Position numbers and translations under genes: made by a program. 64,000 nt of DNA, from assembly GCA_947260005.1 (NCBI GenBank), contig CAMYOL010000007.1, positions 237,574-301,573 on the forward strand. The letters are read 5' to 3'. How positions within the stretch are numbered: position 1 is the stretch's first letter; each line of letters opens with the position of its first letter. Of this stretch, positions 36,601 through 45,992 are shown piece after piece. The notes below the pieces were generated by a model that was not told the DNA's origin, ran no database searches, and saw only the letters and a list, made by a program, of their open reading frames with translations. This DNA comes from an uncultured Ectothiorhodospiraceae bacterium. Its GTDB lineage: Bacteria > Pseudomonadota > Gammaproteobacteria > UBA6429 > Thiohalophilaceae.

Positions 36601-37212
36601 GTCAAAGATAAAACAATATTAGAAGGCGAAGAAGACATCTTCGTCTTTAAAGCGCCATCTGCCCGTCCACCAAGTCGTGAAGAAGCTGAAAAGTTACTGC
36701 AACAGGCGGAGGTTCAACTAGCAGAGCAATCTCGTAATGAACTCCCTTCTTTTGATCTGGATTATACCGATGACGAACCTGAAGAATTAGTCGTTGATCA
36801 AGAATCTGAATTCAGTGAATCTATTTTACTGGAGCTTGACAACATTACCGCAAGTTCAGCACCGACTCCAAAGCCTAAAGTCAAAGCTTCTGTCGAAGAC
36901 GATCATTTTGGTCCCATCAAAAAAGCGGTTGCTGATAATAGCAAACCTGGACGCAGCAAAAGCTCACTCATCGCCTTAGCAGCCAGTGTCGTTGTCATGG
37001 TGACTATTAGTATTGTTGCAATAACCCGACCTACTTATCTTGAAGTTGAACAAGTCGCCAGCGTTTCTGAACAGCAACAACCCACTCGCGGCCTGGCAGC
37101 AATCCGTGCACGTACCGGTAACAATAAATCGATCTTAGAAGACAAGATGAAGACAGAAGCAGAAGAAGACTTTAATAAAATGTTATCGAAATGGCGTAAG
37201 CAAAAGCGCTAA
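33670..37212 (+). CDS. Tandem cyclic-nucleotide-binding + rhodanese + long coiled-coil + C-terminal TM protein
   Basis: Two CNB-like domains (GRVIFRQGERDSRSTYLLSGTLEL; GDVVIKQGSADDYYYIVKQGKCSVSR...LGPGDGFGEEALITNGKRNATVT), rhodanese LLDVRTNKEFNSNGIQGAQNIPLS...IYCNDSTQSRAAAFLL, about 500 aa coiled coil, TM SSLIALAASVVVMVTISIVAI. Confidence 0.85.
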   Translation: MSGAREYLQVKFLKTLEPLSSLSIDKLEEIANKSQVEELPPGRVIFRQGERDSRSTYLLSGTLELQVTGNPRSDTLKAKTADSRYPVAQEWPRPSTCRSKTNVVLLHIDSDLLEILLSNDPSGTYEVTEIGVQEDPESDWMLKFLQSPAFLQLPTENIQTILVKLEEMPVKAGDVVIKQGSADDYYYIVKQGKCSVSRRPAPKTDEIRLAILGPGDGFGEEALITNGKRNATVTVKESGVLMRLSKSDFHDLLVTPMLREIDHATMMSKVKAGAALLDVRTNKEFNSNGIQGAQNIPLSMMRVKSKDLNATREHIIYCNDSTQSRAAAFLLAQQSMDVFVLKGGLNKQDKPFSPATTTTTAKAAPEPTPATTTKPAPVKIELEKPAAVAAPINELPELNDKSYIEHKQHAEKQAEKATDAEFARKFAVNKTDKLQEQSNALLAQADRLANKTAQAEEARQKNQAEIDALKQEALEQREKILASAKSEVEKGKEFAKQQEQEANKIREEAEQARKRAEQELARIKTESESVVQKQSELDAELKRAEVEKQQAERAADVAKLIAQQEAEEVKAEAEAVKQKALKEAERIRNELETRKTKMLAEEKQHQETALNEARRKAELSVAEASKAAEDARRQASLEADAIRKQALKEAEGMRMQLEREKQNAAEQSARIKAEEELKRQQIEDERRQALEKARVQAESEAEAIRQKAIQEAQIQAREQARRKAELEAQEIRQKTIKQAHQEAREEARRTAEAEAEKIRQQTLEQVKLEREQAVKTAEAEAQAIRNKTIEEVSRKAMETAQLEADAIRRAAIEEAGRLRSEMEQTRQLVETEAARARTRIEEESAQHQANQAAYAESAQSARETAIQAAQEAELRAAELEAEQEAKRQALQLEEQRIAEEQARIAAQVEQQRQAEALRQQQANEQAQQQSDQRSQKAKQMAQSLRSKLDKHETAILEDDIQVNMGRGPKLAKAKLHVVKDKTILEGEEDIFVFKAPSARPPSREEAEKLLQQAEVQLAEQSRNELPSFDLDYTDDEPEELVVDQESEFSESILLELDNITASSAPTPKPKVKASVEDDHFGPIKKAVADNSKPGRSKSSLIALAASVVVMVTISIVAITRPTYLEVEQVASVSEQQQPTRGLAAIRARTGNNKSILEDKMKTEAEEDFNKMLSKWRKQKR

Positions 37213-37240
37213 TATTTAGGAAAATTTAAACTTGGCCTGG

Positions 37241-37687
37241 CTATCGTAAGTCGATTATTGCTGAACCTTCACCCTGATTACTTTTCACATATTGAAAAAT
37301 AACCGCCTTTAATGGGCAATCGTCCTGATCGGTAATCACTACCGTCCATCGCCCTACCATTGATTTATCCAGCTTATTGAGTGAATACACACGCCAGCGA
37401 GGTCCCTGCACCTTGAAAACTTTTTCTTTCATCACCCGCCCCTCATATTCCCATCGATGTTTCACTGTTTGGCCCTGTAGATGTCTTAGATCACTGAAGA
37501 AATATAATTGTGGGGTTTTATTTTCAAGGATCAGAACCCGGTCGACGGGTTCACGATCATCAATCTTGGTAGTAAACATTGCACGGGCAATATTACCCTC
37601 GGATGGTTCACAAAGCCTGGCTTCGGCATGTGCGAATACGGCAACAGACAGCCCTAAACATAACAAAATTAATCTGGAAGTTAACAT
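37241..37687 (-). CDS. DUF2914-like exported protein
   Basis: Signal peptide; LYFFSDLRHLQGQTVKHRWEYEGRVMKEKVFKVQGPRWRVYSLNKLDKSMVGRWTVVI. Confidence 0.75.
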   Translation of the reverse strand: MLTSRLILLCLGLSVAVFAHAEARLCEPSEGNIARAMFTTKIDDREPVDRVLILENKTPQLYFFSDLRHLQGQTVKHRWEYEGRVMKEKVFKVQGPRWRVYSLNKLDKSMVGRWTVVITDQDDCPLKAVIFQYVKSNQGEGSAIIDLR

Positions 37688-37724
37688 CGTTTAGCTTGTC
37701 TCAGAATCCCAAAATGCAGTCAGG

Positions 37725-38180
37725 TTAAGTATACCTGTTTTCTGCGCGAAGTCTTGCCTGAATAAAATCTCCGTGGCTAATATAAAGCAGATCGGCAACC
37801 TTACGAATAAGGTGCTCCTCATATTTATCCTTGTTTTCATCGGCCAGTGCAATGCACCACATCGCAAAAACGATATTTTTCTTTAAAGTTTGATCTTTTG
37901 TCGCATTGATAATACTTGTCATTTCCTGCAAGGAAACCAGGTTAGTATGTTTTTCACTAGCTAATTGCATCAAGGTCTGAGATTGCTCAGCCGATATCTG
38001 GAATAAATCCTGTAGAGACTTCACTAGCTGTTCAAGTTCACTTTCATCAACATGGTGATCCGCCATCATGGCCTCGACCAGCAATACCGCTGCCGCATGT
38101 TGAATCTGTTCATCAGTGACATTTTCTGCCGAGCTGACATCACTAATAGATTCAAAGAAAATTTTAAGTTTAGTTAACAT
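37725..38180 (-). CDS. TerB-family protein
   Basis: AAAVLLVEAMMADHHVDESELEQLVKSLQDLF...ADENKDKYEEHLIRKVADLLYI. Confidence 0.82.
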   Translation of the reverse strand: MLTKLKIFFESISDVSSAENVTDEQIQHAAAVLLVEAMMADHHVDESELEQLVKSLQDLFQISAEQSQTLMQLASEKHTNLVSLQEMTSIINATKDQTLKKNIVFAMWCIALADENKDKYEEHLIRKVADLLYISHGDFIQARLRAENRYT

Positions 38181-38188
38181 AATTCAAA

Positions 38189-38884
38189 TCACACAATGAA
38201 ACCTAAATACCAAAGGGAATAGGCAATGGCCGTCATCGCAGATAAGATCCCCAAAAATAAGCGTCGCTTATCACCACGACGAAATAATATTGATTGTTTC
38301 ATGTTTATCGCAGGCTCTACCTGTTTCACTAAATCCTGCCATTGCGTTTGAATTGCTGGCATGACGACTTTATTTTTTTGTAACTCTGCGATTTGTTTTA
38401 AATCTGTAAAATCGCACACATCCTCAGGTTTACCTTTTGGAAAATAACTGCCTTTGGCAAAAACGACTAAGCGATGTATCGGAGTATCCGGCATAACCGC
38501 ACGTAATGCTTGCAAATCTGTTTCCTGCTGGTGTAGTGGGTTAAGAAATTTATAACTATGATGACCAATAACCTGGGTCCATTGATCAATTTGCTCAGCT
38601 GCGAATATGTTACCCCGAAATGGTTTTACTGTGACTAACAATAGTCGATCTGCCTGTAATATGAGTTGTTCAACATAAATCACATCATCCAGACCATCTG
38701 ACACGTAAACATTGTGAAGGCTTTGCATGCCAATCTGTTTGAGCAAACGACTTAGACTCCAATGGGCAAGCAACTGTTGCACAGGTGACCAGCTAAAAAA
38801 TAATACCAGGGCAACGAGTACGGCCAGTATGACTCCTGGTAGGATTGGATGTTGGGTGCTGAAAAAGTCGTTTATAAATTCCAT
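38189..38884 (-). CDS. NERD-like nuclease-related membrane protein, probably degenerate
   Basis: VYVSDGLDDVIYVEQLILQADRLLLVTVKPFRGNIFAAEQIDQWTQ; N- and C-terminal TM segments. Confidence 0.6.
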   Translation of the reverse strand: MEFINDFFSTQHPILPGVILAVLVALVLFFSWSPVQQLLAHWSLSRLLKQIGMQSLHNVYVSDGLDDVIYVEQLILQADRLLLVTVKPFRGNIFAAEQIDQWTQVIGHHSYKFLNPLHQQETDLQALRAVMPDTPIHRLVVFAKGSYFPKGKPEDVCDFTDLKQIAELQKNKVVMPAIQTQWQDLVKQVEPAINMKQSILFRRGDKRRLFLGILSAMTAIAYSLWYLGFIV

Positions 38885-39015
38885 AATAACTTTGATAATT
38901 AGCTCATTCTTTTAATTTAACTTCTAACAAATTGTCACAAACTTGTTCATATCTTGTGCTTTTTTGCGTCATTATCCTCAGAATCTGTAATTATAACCAT
39001 GCTAGAATCCAGAGC

Positions 39016-39441
39016 ATGGATCAAGTCGCAATTGACAAAAAAGTAGAGCATGCAGAAAATATTGTGCACACCTATGGTGAGCTGCTTGCTCGTCTAAAGC
39101 ATGTTAATACGGCTCTACCAATATCTTTATTGCCAGCGAGTAAAGATGAAATCAGACAGTCTATCCAAACCCTGATCTGGGAACTCAATGATGTCACTGG
39201 TGAATCTCGTAACGGTGCCCTAAATGGTCTGGTCCAGGCATATGTCTATTTAGAACAATTCCTGCCGGATGATAAAGTCGAAATTCTCGCGCGCGGTCAG
39301 GCCGCTATCCAGTCGGCCGATCCGGAACACGAAGACTGGCGCTATGCCGATGAGGCCAATGATATTGTCACCCAGATTAAGGTCGCAATGGAAAACGCGT
39401 TAGAAGATATGCGTATCTTCATGGAACCTCATAACCGATAA
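39016..39441 (+). CDS. Hypothetical protein (ORF track start 38932)
   Basis: Soluble helical ORF; ATG 39016 gives a more plausible N-terminus than 38932. Confidence 0.5.
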   Translation: MDQVAIDKKVEHAENIVHTYGELLARLKHVNTALPISLLPASKDEIRQSIQTLIWELNDVTGESRNGALNGLVQAYVYLEQFLPDDKVEILARGQAAIQSADPEHEDWRYADEANDIVTQIKVAMENALEDMRIFMEPHNR

Positions 39442-39492
39442 GTCTAACCTGGAATTATCCTCAATGGAATGACATCGTGATTAACATTTCGT

Positions 39493-39807
39493 TTACTGAT
39501 GCATCAAACTATAAACTAAACCCTCAACCACAAACCGAAAAATCATATAAGCAAAGATATCTGCACTGCTTAGCCGTTTCTGACTATCAACCATTATGTA
39601 ATTATATTGCCTATGCGCTACAACCTCATCGCAATGACTTGCTACTTTTGACCACTGCTCTCTTCCATGACAGTTGTCCTTATAGAACGAAGTGGTGTCA
39701 GTTGATGTTGGAGAACCTGAATTAGGTTGCACCGAGTGATGAGCACAACCTGAGAAGATAAATAGAAGGCCTAGTAAAACGGGGAAGGTTTTTAAAGAGA
39801 TTCGCAT
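39493..39807 (-). CDS. Small putative lipoprotein
   Basis: Lipobox LLFIFSGCAHHS; preferred over the opposite-strand ORF 39477..39725. Confidence 0.55.
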   Translation of the reverse strand: MRISLKTFPVLLGLLFIFSGCAHHSVQPNSGSPTSTDTTSFYKDNCHGREQWSKVASHCDEVVAHRQYNYIMVDSQKRLSSADIFAYMIFRFVVEGLVYSLMHQ

Positions 39808-39862
39808 GCTGGCATGTTAACTCGCCAACCTGAATCAGAACTGAATAATCGATGCCACCCAG

Positions 39863-40825
39863 TTATTTCTTATTTTTCTTTTTAGCCTCGCCTTTCATAG
39901 CCTTAATCAGGCCAGGCAAAACATCAAAATCGATGGCAAAGATTCGCACAGGATCGCGTTTACCCTTAACACGAATTTTTTGCTCCTGATCTTTCCAGTA
40001 TTCCTCTGGGAAATGTCGATAAGCCGACTCGCTTAGCACAATATCCTTACCTAACATTTTGGTTGCACTTTCCAAGCGGAACGCGACGTTAACCGCATCA
40101 CCCATCGCAGAATTATCAACCTTAGTCGTCACCGAGGCAGCCCCGGTGTTAATACCGACACCGATATGTAAGTCTTCCGATAACTCAGAAAAATTATTAT
40201 TCAATTCTTCGGTCACTTCACTGATTCGTTTTGCCGCATGCAACGCACTGGAGATCGTCGTTAACTCGTCTTCGTCTGCTTCCCAGCGGGCAAAGACGCA
40301 ATCACCAATAAACTTATCGACGATGCCATTTTCTTTTAAGATCACATCACTCACCTGATTAAACCAGGTATTCATCATTCTTGTTAACGAGCGTATGGGA
40401 ATTTGTTCCGAGAGCGAGGTAAAACCGCGAATATCGGCGACAATGATGGTTATTTTTTTTATCTCAGGCGTGTCATGGACAATGGTATCTTCCATAGCCA
40501 TGCTGTCATCATCAGACTGTACCGTCATTTCCTGTTCGAACAGAAAATCGATTCCACCGATGGTAATCTTGTCACCATGTTTGAGCAATTTGGGCATGGT
40601 CACGCGTTGTTGATTGACATAACTGCCATTCGAACTGCCACCATCTATTAGATAATAATCTCCATGTCCAATTCGGCGAATCATGGCGTGATTACGGGAG
40701 ACCATCAAATCAGCCAGAACGATATCACTATTTTTATCACGCCCAACGGTCAGCACCGTCTTGCAAGGGATAGTTTTGTCAAAGTCTTCTGCTGTGTAGC
40801 TTAAAGAGGCCGACACCTGATTCAC
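39863..40825 (-). CDS. FHA domain + class III adenylate/guanylate cyclase
   Basis: FHA: LTVGRDKNSDIVLADLMVSRNHAMIRR...DGGSSNGSYVN; cyclase: IIVADIRGFTSLSE, VDKFIGDCVFARW, DAVNVAFRLESA. Confidence 0.92.
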   Translation of the reverse strand: MNQVSASLSYTAEDFDKTIPCKTVLTVGRDKNSDIVLADLMVSRNHAMIRRIGHGDYYLIDGGSSNGSYVNQQRVTMPKLLKHGDKITIGGIDFLFEQEMTVQSDDDSMAMEDTIVHDTPEIKKITIIVADIRGFTSLSEQIPIRSLTRMMNTWFNQVSDVILKENGIVDKFIGDCVFARWEADEDELTTISSALHAAKRISEVTEELNNNFSELSEDLHIGVGINTGAASVTTKVDNSAMGDAVNVAFRLESATKMLGKDIVLSESAYRHFPEEYWKDQEQKIRVKGKRDPVRIFAIDFDVLPGLIKAMKGEAKKKNKK

Positions 40826-41011
40826 CTGATGGTTACAAAAATACGTTGGTTATTATTTTCTAGATTCCCATAGAATACGTACGGTACCTTAGATTAAGGT
40901 CACATATCCAATTTATAGCGTTCATTATTTAAAAAAATGAAATTGATCATCGTTAACAGGCTGTTAACACATAAAAATGTCTTAATTCCTTATTTATAAT
41001 AAGCTATTAGC

Positions 41012-41701
41012 TTAAGCACATTCCTCAACTATGCTTTTATTCGGATCTATTTGACTTACAGAGCGTCGTAACTGTACGGTATTCGCCGCCCGCATCCCAG
41101 ATACAATCACATTATAATCTTTAGATTCCGGATCCGCAGGATTGCGCTCGAAGTCCATGGTTTCTCCGTAGTGCTCTTTCACGTAATCCTCTATCGCCTG
41201 CTCGTTATTAGGTTTGGCGATGAATTCGGACACGGTTTTAGCGATCCTGAATAACCAGGCCTGTGCAAAGACATTGCCCTGACGTAGGCGTTCGGTGTTG
41301 TTATCTTCTATGCCCAAATCGTCCATGTAACGGCGCCGACTGCGACGAAGCTGGCGATATAATACGGTGAAGGTATAAGCTGCAATGGTAGCGCTATAGT
41401 CTACGCCTATGAAGCGAAATACGGGACGCTCGTCTTCCTTGCGGCAGATATAAGCCCGGCACTCAAACGCCTGTGCAATCAATTCTGAGAGCGCGACAGC
41501 CCAGTAAGGTGGGTTAAAATAACCGCCACTGTGGGCAGAAGCCTCCTGGATCTCACTGGTACGAACATCTTCTTCATTAATCTCATACTTGCGCATTAGT
41601 GCCTGCGCCTGGCGCAAAGCGGCCGCGGCCTCATTGGGGTTACCCGACTCAGAGAGACGCAGACACTTATGGATTTTGTCGATTATTTTTAGTCTATCCA
41701 T
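41012..41701 (-). CDS. DUF2786 domain protein
   Basis: IIDKIHKCLRLSESGNPNEAAAALRQAQALMRKYEINEEDV. Confidence 0.85.
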   Translation of the reverse strand: MDRLKIIDKIHKCLRLSESGNPNEAAAALRQAQALMRKYEINEEDVRTSEIQEASAHSGGYFNPPYWAVALSELIAQAFECRAYICRKEDERPVFRFIGVDYSATIAAYTFTVLYRQLRRSRRRYMDDLGIEDNNTERLRQGNVFAQAWLFRIAKTVSEFIAKPNNEQAIEDYVKEHYGETMDFERNPADPESKDYNVIVSGMRAANTVQLRRSVSQIDPNKSIVEECA

Positions 41702-41988
41702 CTTCTATGTCATTTTTATGGCCAATTACTCGCGCTATTTGGTTGAACTTGATTACATAACAACCAATCGAAGCTCATCACTTTATCAGAATTTCCTCGA
41801 AGTTCCTACGCCAAGTATGTGTATTTATTACTTTTTTACAAAGTTATAGATGAATAAAACTAACCTTTAAACCTTGATAATATTAACCTGCGGCTATATC
41901 TCTAATGTGAACTATGCCTCATTGCCTATATTGATTAGTCTATGGGCACTGCATAATAATTAACTTTATTGATTATGGAACCGTCACC

Positions 41989-43068
41989 GTGAACAGCACC
42001 GCTACCCCACCCGAAGTCCAACATCAGGACATTCGTCAGAAGGCCAGGGATGTCTGCCTGCCTGCACCACTCTCTGAGTCTAGGCGCAATAATCTGTTCA
42101 CGAAAGCAAAAGCGTTACTAAAATCCAATAATGCGGTGTTGGTCGCACATTACTATACCGATGCGGACCTGCAACGTTTAGCAGAAGAAACCGGTGGGTT
42201 TGTCTCAGATTCACTCGATATGGCCCGTTTTGGTCATGAACACCCTGCCCACACCTTAGTGGTTGCCGGGGTACGATTTATGGGTGAGACCGCCAAGATC
42301 CTGAACCCGGAAAAACAAATCCTAATGCCAGACCTGGAAGCAGAATGCTCACTGGATCTGAGCTGCCCCAGCAAGGAATTCAATCAATTTTGCGATGACC
42401 ATCCTGATCGCACTGTAGTCGTCTATGCCAATACCAGTGCGGCGGTAAAAGCCCGAGCCGACTGGGTTGTCACCTCCAGCATTGCCACCGAAGTGGTTGC
42501 TCACTTACACCAGCAAGGTAAAAAGATCATCTGGGCCCCGGATAAATATCTCGGTGACTACGTACAATCCGTCACCGGTGCCGATATGTTGATGTGGCAA
42601 GGTAGTTGTGTGGTGCACGAACAATTTAAGGCCAAGGCGCTATCGAACCTGATGAATAAACACCCGGAAGCCGCGGTGCTGGTGCATCCCGAATCCCCGG
42701 CGGATATTATCGAGCTCGCCGATGAAGTGGGTTCAACGACGGCGTTAATCAAAGCCGCACAACGAATGGATAATCCCAGCTTCATCGTTGCCACTGATAA
42801 CGGCATCTTCTACAAGATGCAACAGGTCGCTCCGAATAAAACCTTTTACGAAGCTCCAAATGCGGGCATCAGTGCCACCTGTGAAAGCTGTGCACATTGT
42901 CCGTGGATGGCCATGAACAGTCTGGAAAGTTTAATTCAGTGTCTCGAATCAAATGATAGAAGTGCATATGAAGTTCACGTTGATCCTGCTACGGCTAACA
43001 AAGCGATGGTGTCCCTGCAACGTATGATGGACTTTTCAGCAGCGACCCGTAATAACGTCGCTAAATAA
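41989..43068 (+). CDS. nadA: Quinolinate synthase NadA
   Basis: [46 protein letters not shown]. Confidence 0.96.
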   Translation: MNSTATPPEVQHQDIRQKARDVCLPAPLSESRRNNLFTKAKALLKSNNAVLVAHYYTDADLQRLAEETGGFVSDSLDMARFGHEHPAHTLVVAGVRFMGETAKILNPEKQILMPDLEAECSLDLSCPSKEFNQFCDDHPDRTVVVYANTSAAVKARADWVVTSSIATEVVAHLHQQGKKIIWAPDKYLGDYVQSVTGADMLMWQGSCVVHEQFKAKALSNLMNKHPEAAVLVHPESPADIIELADEVGSTTALIKAAQRMDNPSFIVATDNGIFYKMQQVAPNKTFYEAPNAGISATCESCAHCPWMAMNSLESLIQCLESNDRSAYEVHVDPATANKAMVSLQRMMDFSAATRNNVAK

Positions 43069-43096
43069 CTTTCTAGCTATCACTAACTTTCAACAT

Positions 43097-43753
43097 TTAT
43101 ATTGCCGGTAAAACGTAGAAGAATACCGCCATAAATTGACACGCTGCTCCCAACAAAACAAATACATGAAAAATGGCATGGTTCATTTTGATTTTTTTTA
43201 TGCTGTATAAAATCGCTCCTACAGTATAAGCCACGCCACCCGCGACCAACCAGCTTAAACCTGCTGAGGCTAAATTTTCCATTAATGGTTTAATCGCAAA
43301 AATGATCAACCAACCCATTAATACATACATCGATGTCGACAGAATTTTAAATCGACCGGTATAAAACAATTTTAAAACAATGCCGGTTAAAGCCATACCC
43401 CAGGTTATGCCAAACAACACCCAGCCAACCGTACCGTTCAGGGTAACCAGCGTAAACGGTGTGTACGTCCCGGCAATCAGTACATAAATGGCCGCATGGT
43501 CAAAAACCCGCAATCGTTTTCGTAAGGTCGGCGTTTTTGCGTTGTGATAGATCGTCGAAGCGGCAAATACGATCATCAGGCTGGTACCATAAATACTAAA
43601 ACTGACAATATGCCAGACCGTACCATCCAGGCTCGCATAGATGACCAACAAGGCTGTTGCGGCAATACTGAGTAAAAACCCAATCGCGTGAGAGCCAATA
43701 TTAATACCCTCTTCTAATGGCGAATAATATTTTACGCCGTCAATTTCTTTCAT
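43097..43753 (-). CDS. Hemolysin III / YqfA-family membrane protein
   Basis: EEGINIGSHAIGFLLSI; STIYHNAKTPTLRKRLRVFDHAAIYVLIAGTYTPF; MNHAIFHVFVLLGAACQF. Confidence 0.92.
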   Translation of the reverse strand: MKEIDGVKYYSPLEEGINIGSHAIGFLLSIAATALLVIYASLDGTVWHIVSFSIYGTSLMIVFAASTIYHNAKTPTLRKRLRVFDHAAIYVLIAGTYTPFTLVTLNGTVGWVLFGITWGMALTGIVLKLFYTGRFKILSTSMYVLMGWLIIFAIKPLMENLASAGLSWLVAGGVAYTVGAILYSIKKIKMNHAIFHVFVLLGAACQFMAVFFYVLPAI

Positions 43754-44220
43754 TTAATTAAGTACCTTTTAACACTGATAATTTGTCAGTAGCTTAAAGC
43801 CTTCTTGTTACAAAAACATCTTTCTTATTTATCGAAGAGCTCAACAAAAGTAAAAAGCAAGGTTTATTTTGGGTTCAATTTACTCAAATTCTAATTTTTA
43901 AATTATGTCAATATTTAAGTTGGTTTTTATTTTTGTGACTTGAATCATTAAATATTCATCATTTCAATTGACCTCTATTTTCAGACAAAAACAACGCGAC
44001 TGGACTTTAACGACAGTATTCATTCTATTCATCCTACTTGTCGGTATTTCAAACCTGTTATAGGCAACTCATCGCAAGCGTGTGGCTTGCCAGCTTACGA
44101 GCGTGGATACTTCTCTACACAGCGTCACAAGCAGTGACGGGTTTGTCTAGCCATTATTAATCTTGCCGGTGAAAACGACAACGTTAAGTATGGAAAATTT
44201 AACCGTAAAAGGAAATCGGT

Positions 44221-44841
44221 ATGAACATTCTTGTCTATTTTTCTAAATTAACTATTTTGCTATTCGTTATATTTAGCCATTCAGCCATCGCTACAGCGGG
44301 AGAACACATACTCATCCCCAAGCTCGGTTTTGTCGACAGGGATGAAAACACAAACCATCTTGTCGACACTAACCGCTTTGACATTGAAGATGATATTGTT
44401 GTCAGCACTGGTTTTACTTATTTATATCAACTGGATAACGGTTTTGCTTTTGGTGCCGAAGTTTTTGGTTATAAAAACGATATCGTAACCACGACGGACA
44501 ATCACGGAGACATTATCACAACCCATCTGTATGGCGTTATTGAAAAAATATTTAATACAAAGGGTGAGTTCAAACCCTTTATCGGGTTTGGCCTGGGAGC
44601 CGCGACAATGATATTTAATGCAACCATTAACGGAGAAATCGATGATGATTATGTCGATTTCGCAACCGGATTCTCATATGAAATTTTCACCGGTGCCGAA
44701 GTTAAAATTAACGACAAAATCGGTTTGATGGTTGAATATAAATATTTTGATCTTGATATAAACGATGATATTGGTAACAAAGATATCAATATTGAAACGG
44801 ATGGACATGCAATATTTGCCGGCATCGCAATACATCTTTAG
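44221..44841 (+). CDS. Outer-membrane beta-barrel protein (OmpA-like porin fold)
   Basis: Signal peptide; FKPFIGFGLGAATMIF; VKINDKIGLMVEYKYFDLDI; terminal AGIAIHL. Confidence 0.7.
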   Translation: MNILVYFSKLTILLFVIFSHSAIATAGEHILIPKLGFVDRDENTNHLVDTNRFDIEDDIVVSTGFTYLYQLDNGFAFGAEVFGYKNDIVTTTDNHGDIITTHLYGVIEKIFNTKGEFKPFIGFGLGAATMIFNATINGEIDDDYVDFATGFSYEIFTGAEVKINDKIGLMVEYKYFDLDINDDIGNKDINIETDGHAIFAGIAIHL

Positions 44842-44930
44842 TGGTTTTCATAGATCAGAAAATTCCAACCTGTTGCGTTTATCAAAAAACGAATATGGTG
44901 TTCATCGCCCATTTATTCTAATATTCTTAG

Positions 44931-45992
44931 ATGATCCCTTTTAAATTAAAAACCGGTTTTGAATCTCAACCGCTCTGGCAATCCTTGCTTATGGTTCTGA
45001 TTTTTAACACCCTGATCGCCGTATTGATAAAATCGCTTATTCCTGGCAGTTCATTCTATAATCAACTGCTAATATCACAAAGTATTGGATTAAGTATATT
45101 TCTAACCCTTATCGTGTCTGCGAGTTTTTTTAAGAATAAAACATGGAGAATTCTAATACCATTAATTTTGGGTGTCCCCATTGGCCTGCTGGTTATAGTC
45201 ACTATTCAGGCTATTTTATCGGATAGAAATTTTGACCAGGTGTTAAAGTTACTTAAAGAAAATTATACTGATTTATTATCGCTATTATTTTCAGGTCTCT
45301 TTTTCGGTGCGATTGTACTGGTTTTTTTCGCTAATCGTGAACGTCTATTTCGTGAAAAGACGAAATTACAAACCGAGAAAATAAATAATCTTGATCATCA
45401 AAAAACCATTGCTGAAACTAATTTACGTTTATTACAAGCACAAATAGAACCGCACTTTCTTTTTAACACCCTTTCGAACGTAATTAGTCTTATCGAAAAA
45501 GACCCATCAAAAAGCAAAAACCTGCTTGAATCGTTAACCGATTTTTTACGAGCTTCATTAAAACGTAGCGCGGACACAGATAAAATTTTAAGAAATGAAA
45601 TCGTCCTCATTAGTCATTATCTCGATATTATGAAGATACGGATAGGAAAACGTCTTGAGTCTAATATCTATTTTCAAGATGATGTCATCGACTGCATTTT
45701 TCCACCCTTGTTGCTACAGCCGTTGGTCGAAAATGCGATCATACACGGTATCGAACCACTTAGCGAAGGCGGTACGATTGATATATCAATAAGCAAAAAT
45801 AATCATCGTCTTGTTATTACCGTGTCGGATACAGGAAAAGGATTAACCACGGAGAATACCAAAGGTTTTGGCCTGACAAATATACGTGACAGAATTCGAT
45901 CGTTATACGGAGAGAGTGGGCGTCTGCTGATTGAAGAAAACCAACCCTGTGGTGTCATGGCCACCATCGAGATCCCCTATGAATCAACATAG
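44931..45992 (+). CDS. LytS/AlgZ-type sensor histidine kinase
   Basis: LLQAQIEPHFLFNTLSNVISLI; PPLLLQPLVENAIIHGIEP; GFGLTNIRDRIRSLYG. Confidence 0.92.
   Translation: MIPFKLKTGFESQPLWQSLLMVLIFNTLIAVLIKSLIPGSSFYNQLLISQSIGLSIFLTLIVSASFFKNKTWRILIPLILGVPIGLLVIVTIQAILSDRNFDQVLKLLKENYTDLLSLLFSGLFFGAIVLVFFANRERLFREKTKLQTEKINNLDHQKTIAETNLRLLQAQIEPHFLFNTLSNVISLIEKDPSKSKNLLESLTDFLRASLKRSADTDKILRNEIVLISHYLDIMKIRIGKRLESNIYFQDDVIDCIFPPLLLQPLVENAIIHGIEPLSEGGTIDISISKNNHRLVITVSDTGKGLTTENTKGFGLTNIRDRIRSLYGESGRLLIEENQPCGVMATIEIPYEST

Noticed and set aside
37725-38180. Tellurite-resistance operon
   Set aside because: A lone TerB-family gene; no terA, terC, terD or terZ genes adjacent.
39477-39725. 82-aa plus-strand ORF
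   Set aside because: Overlaps the opposite-strand ORF that has a convincing lipobox signal.
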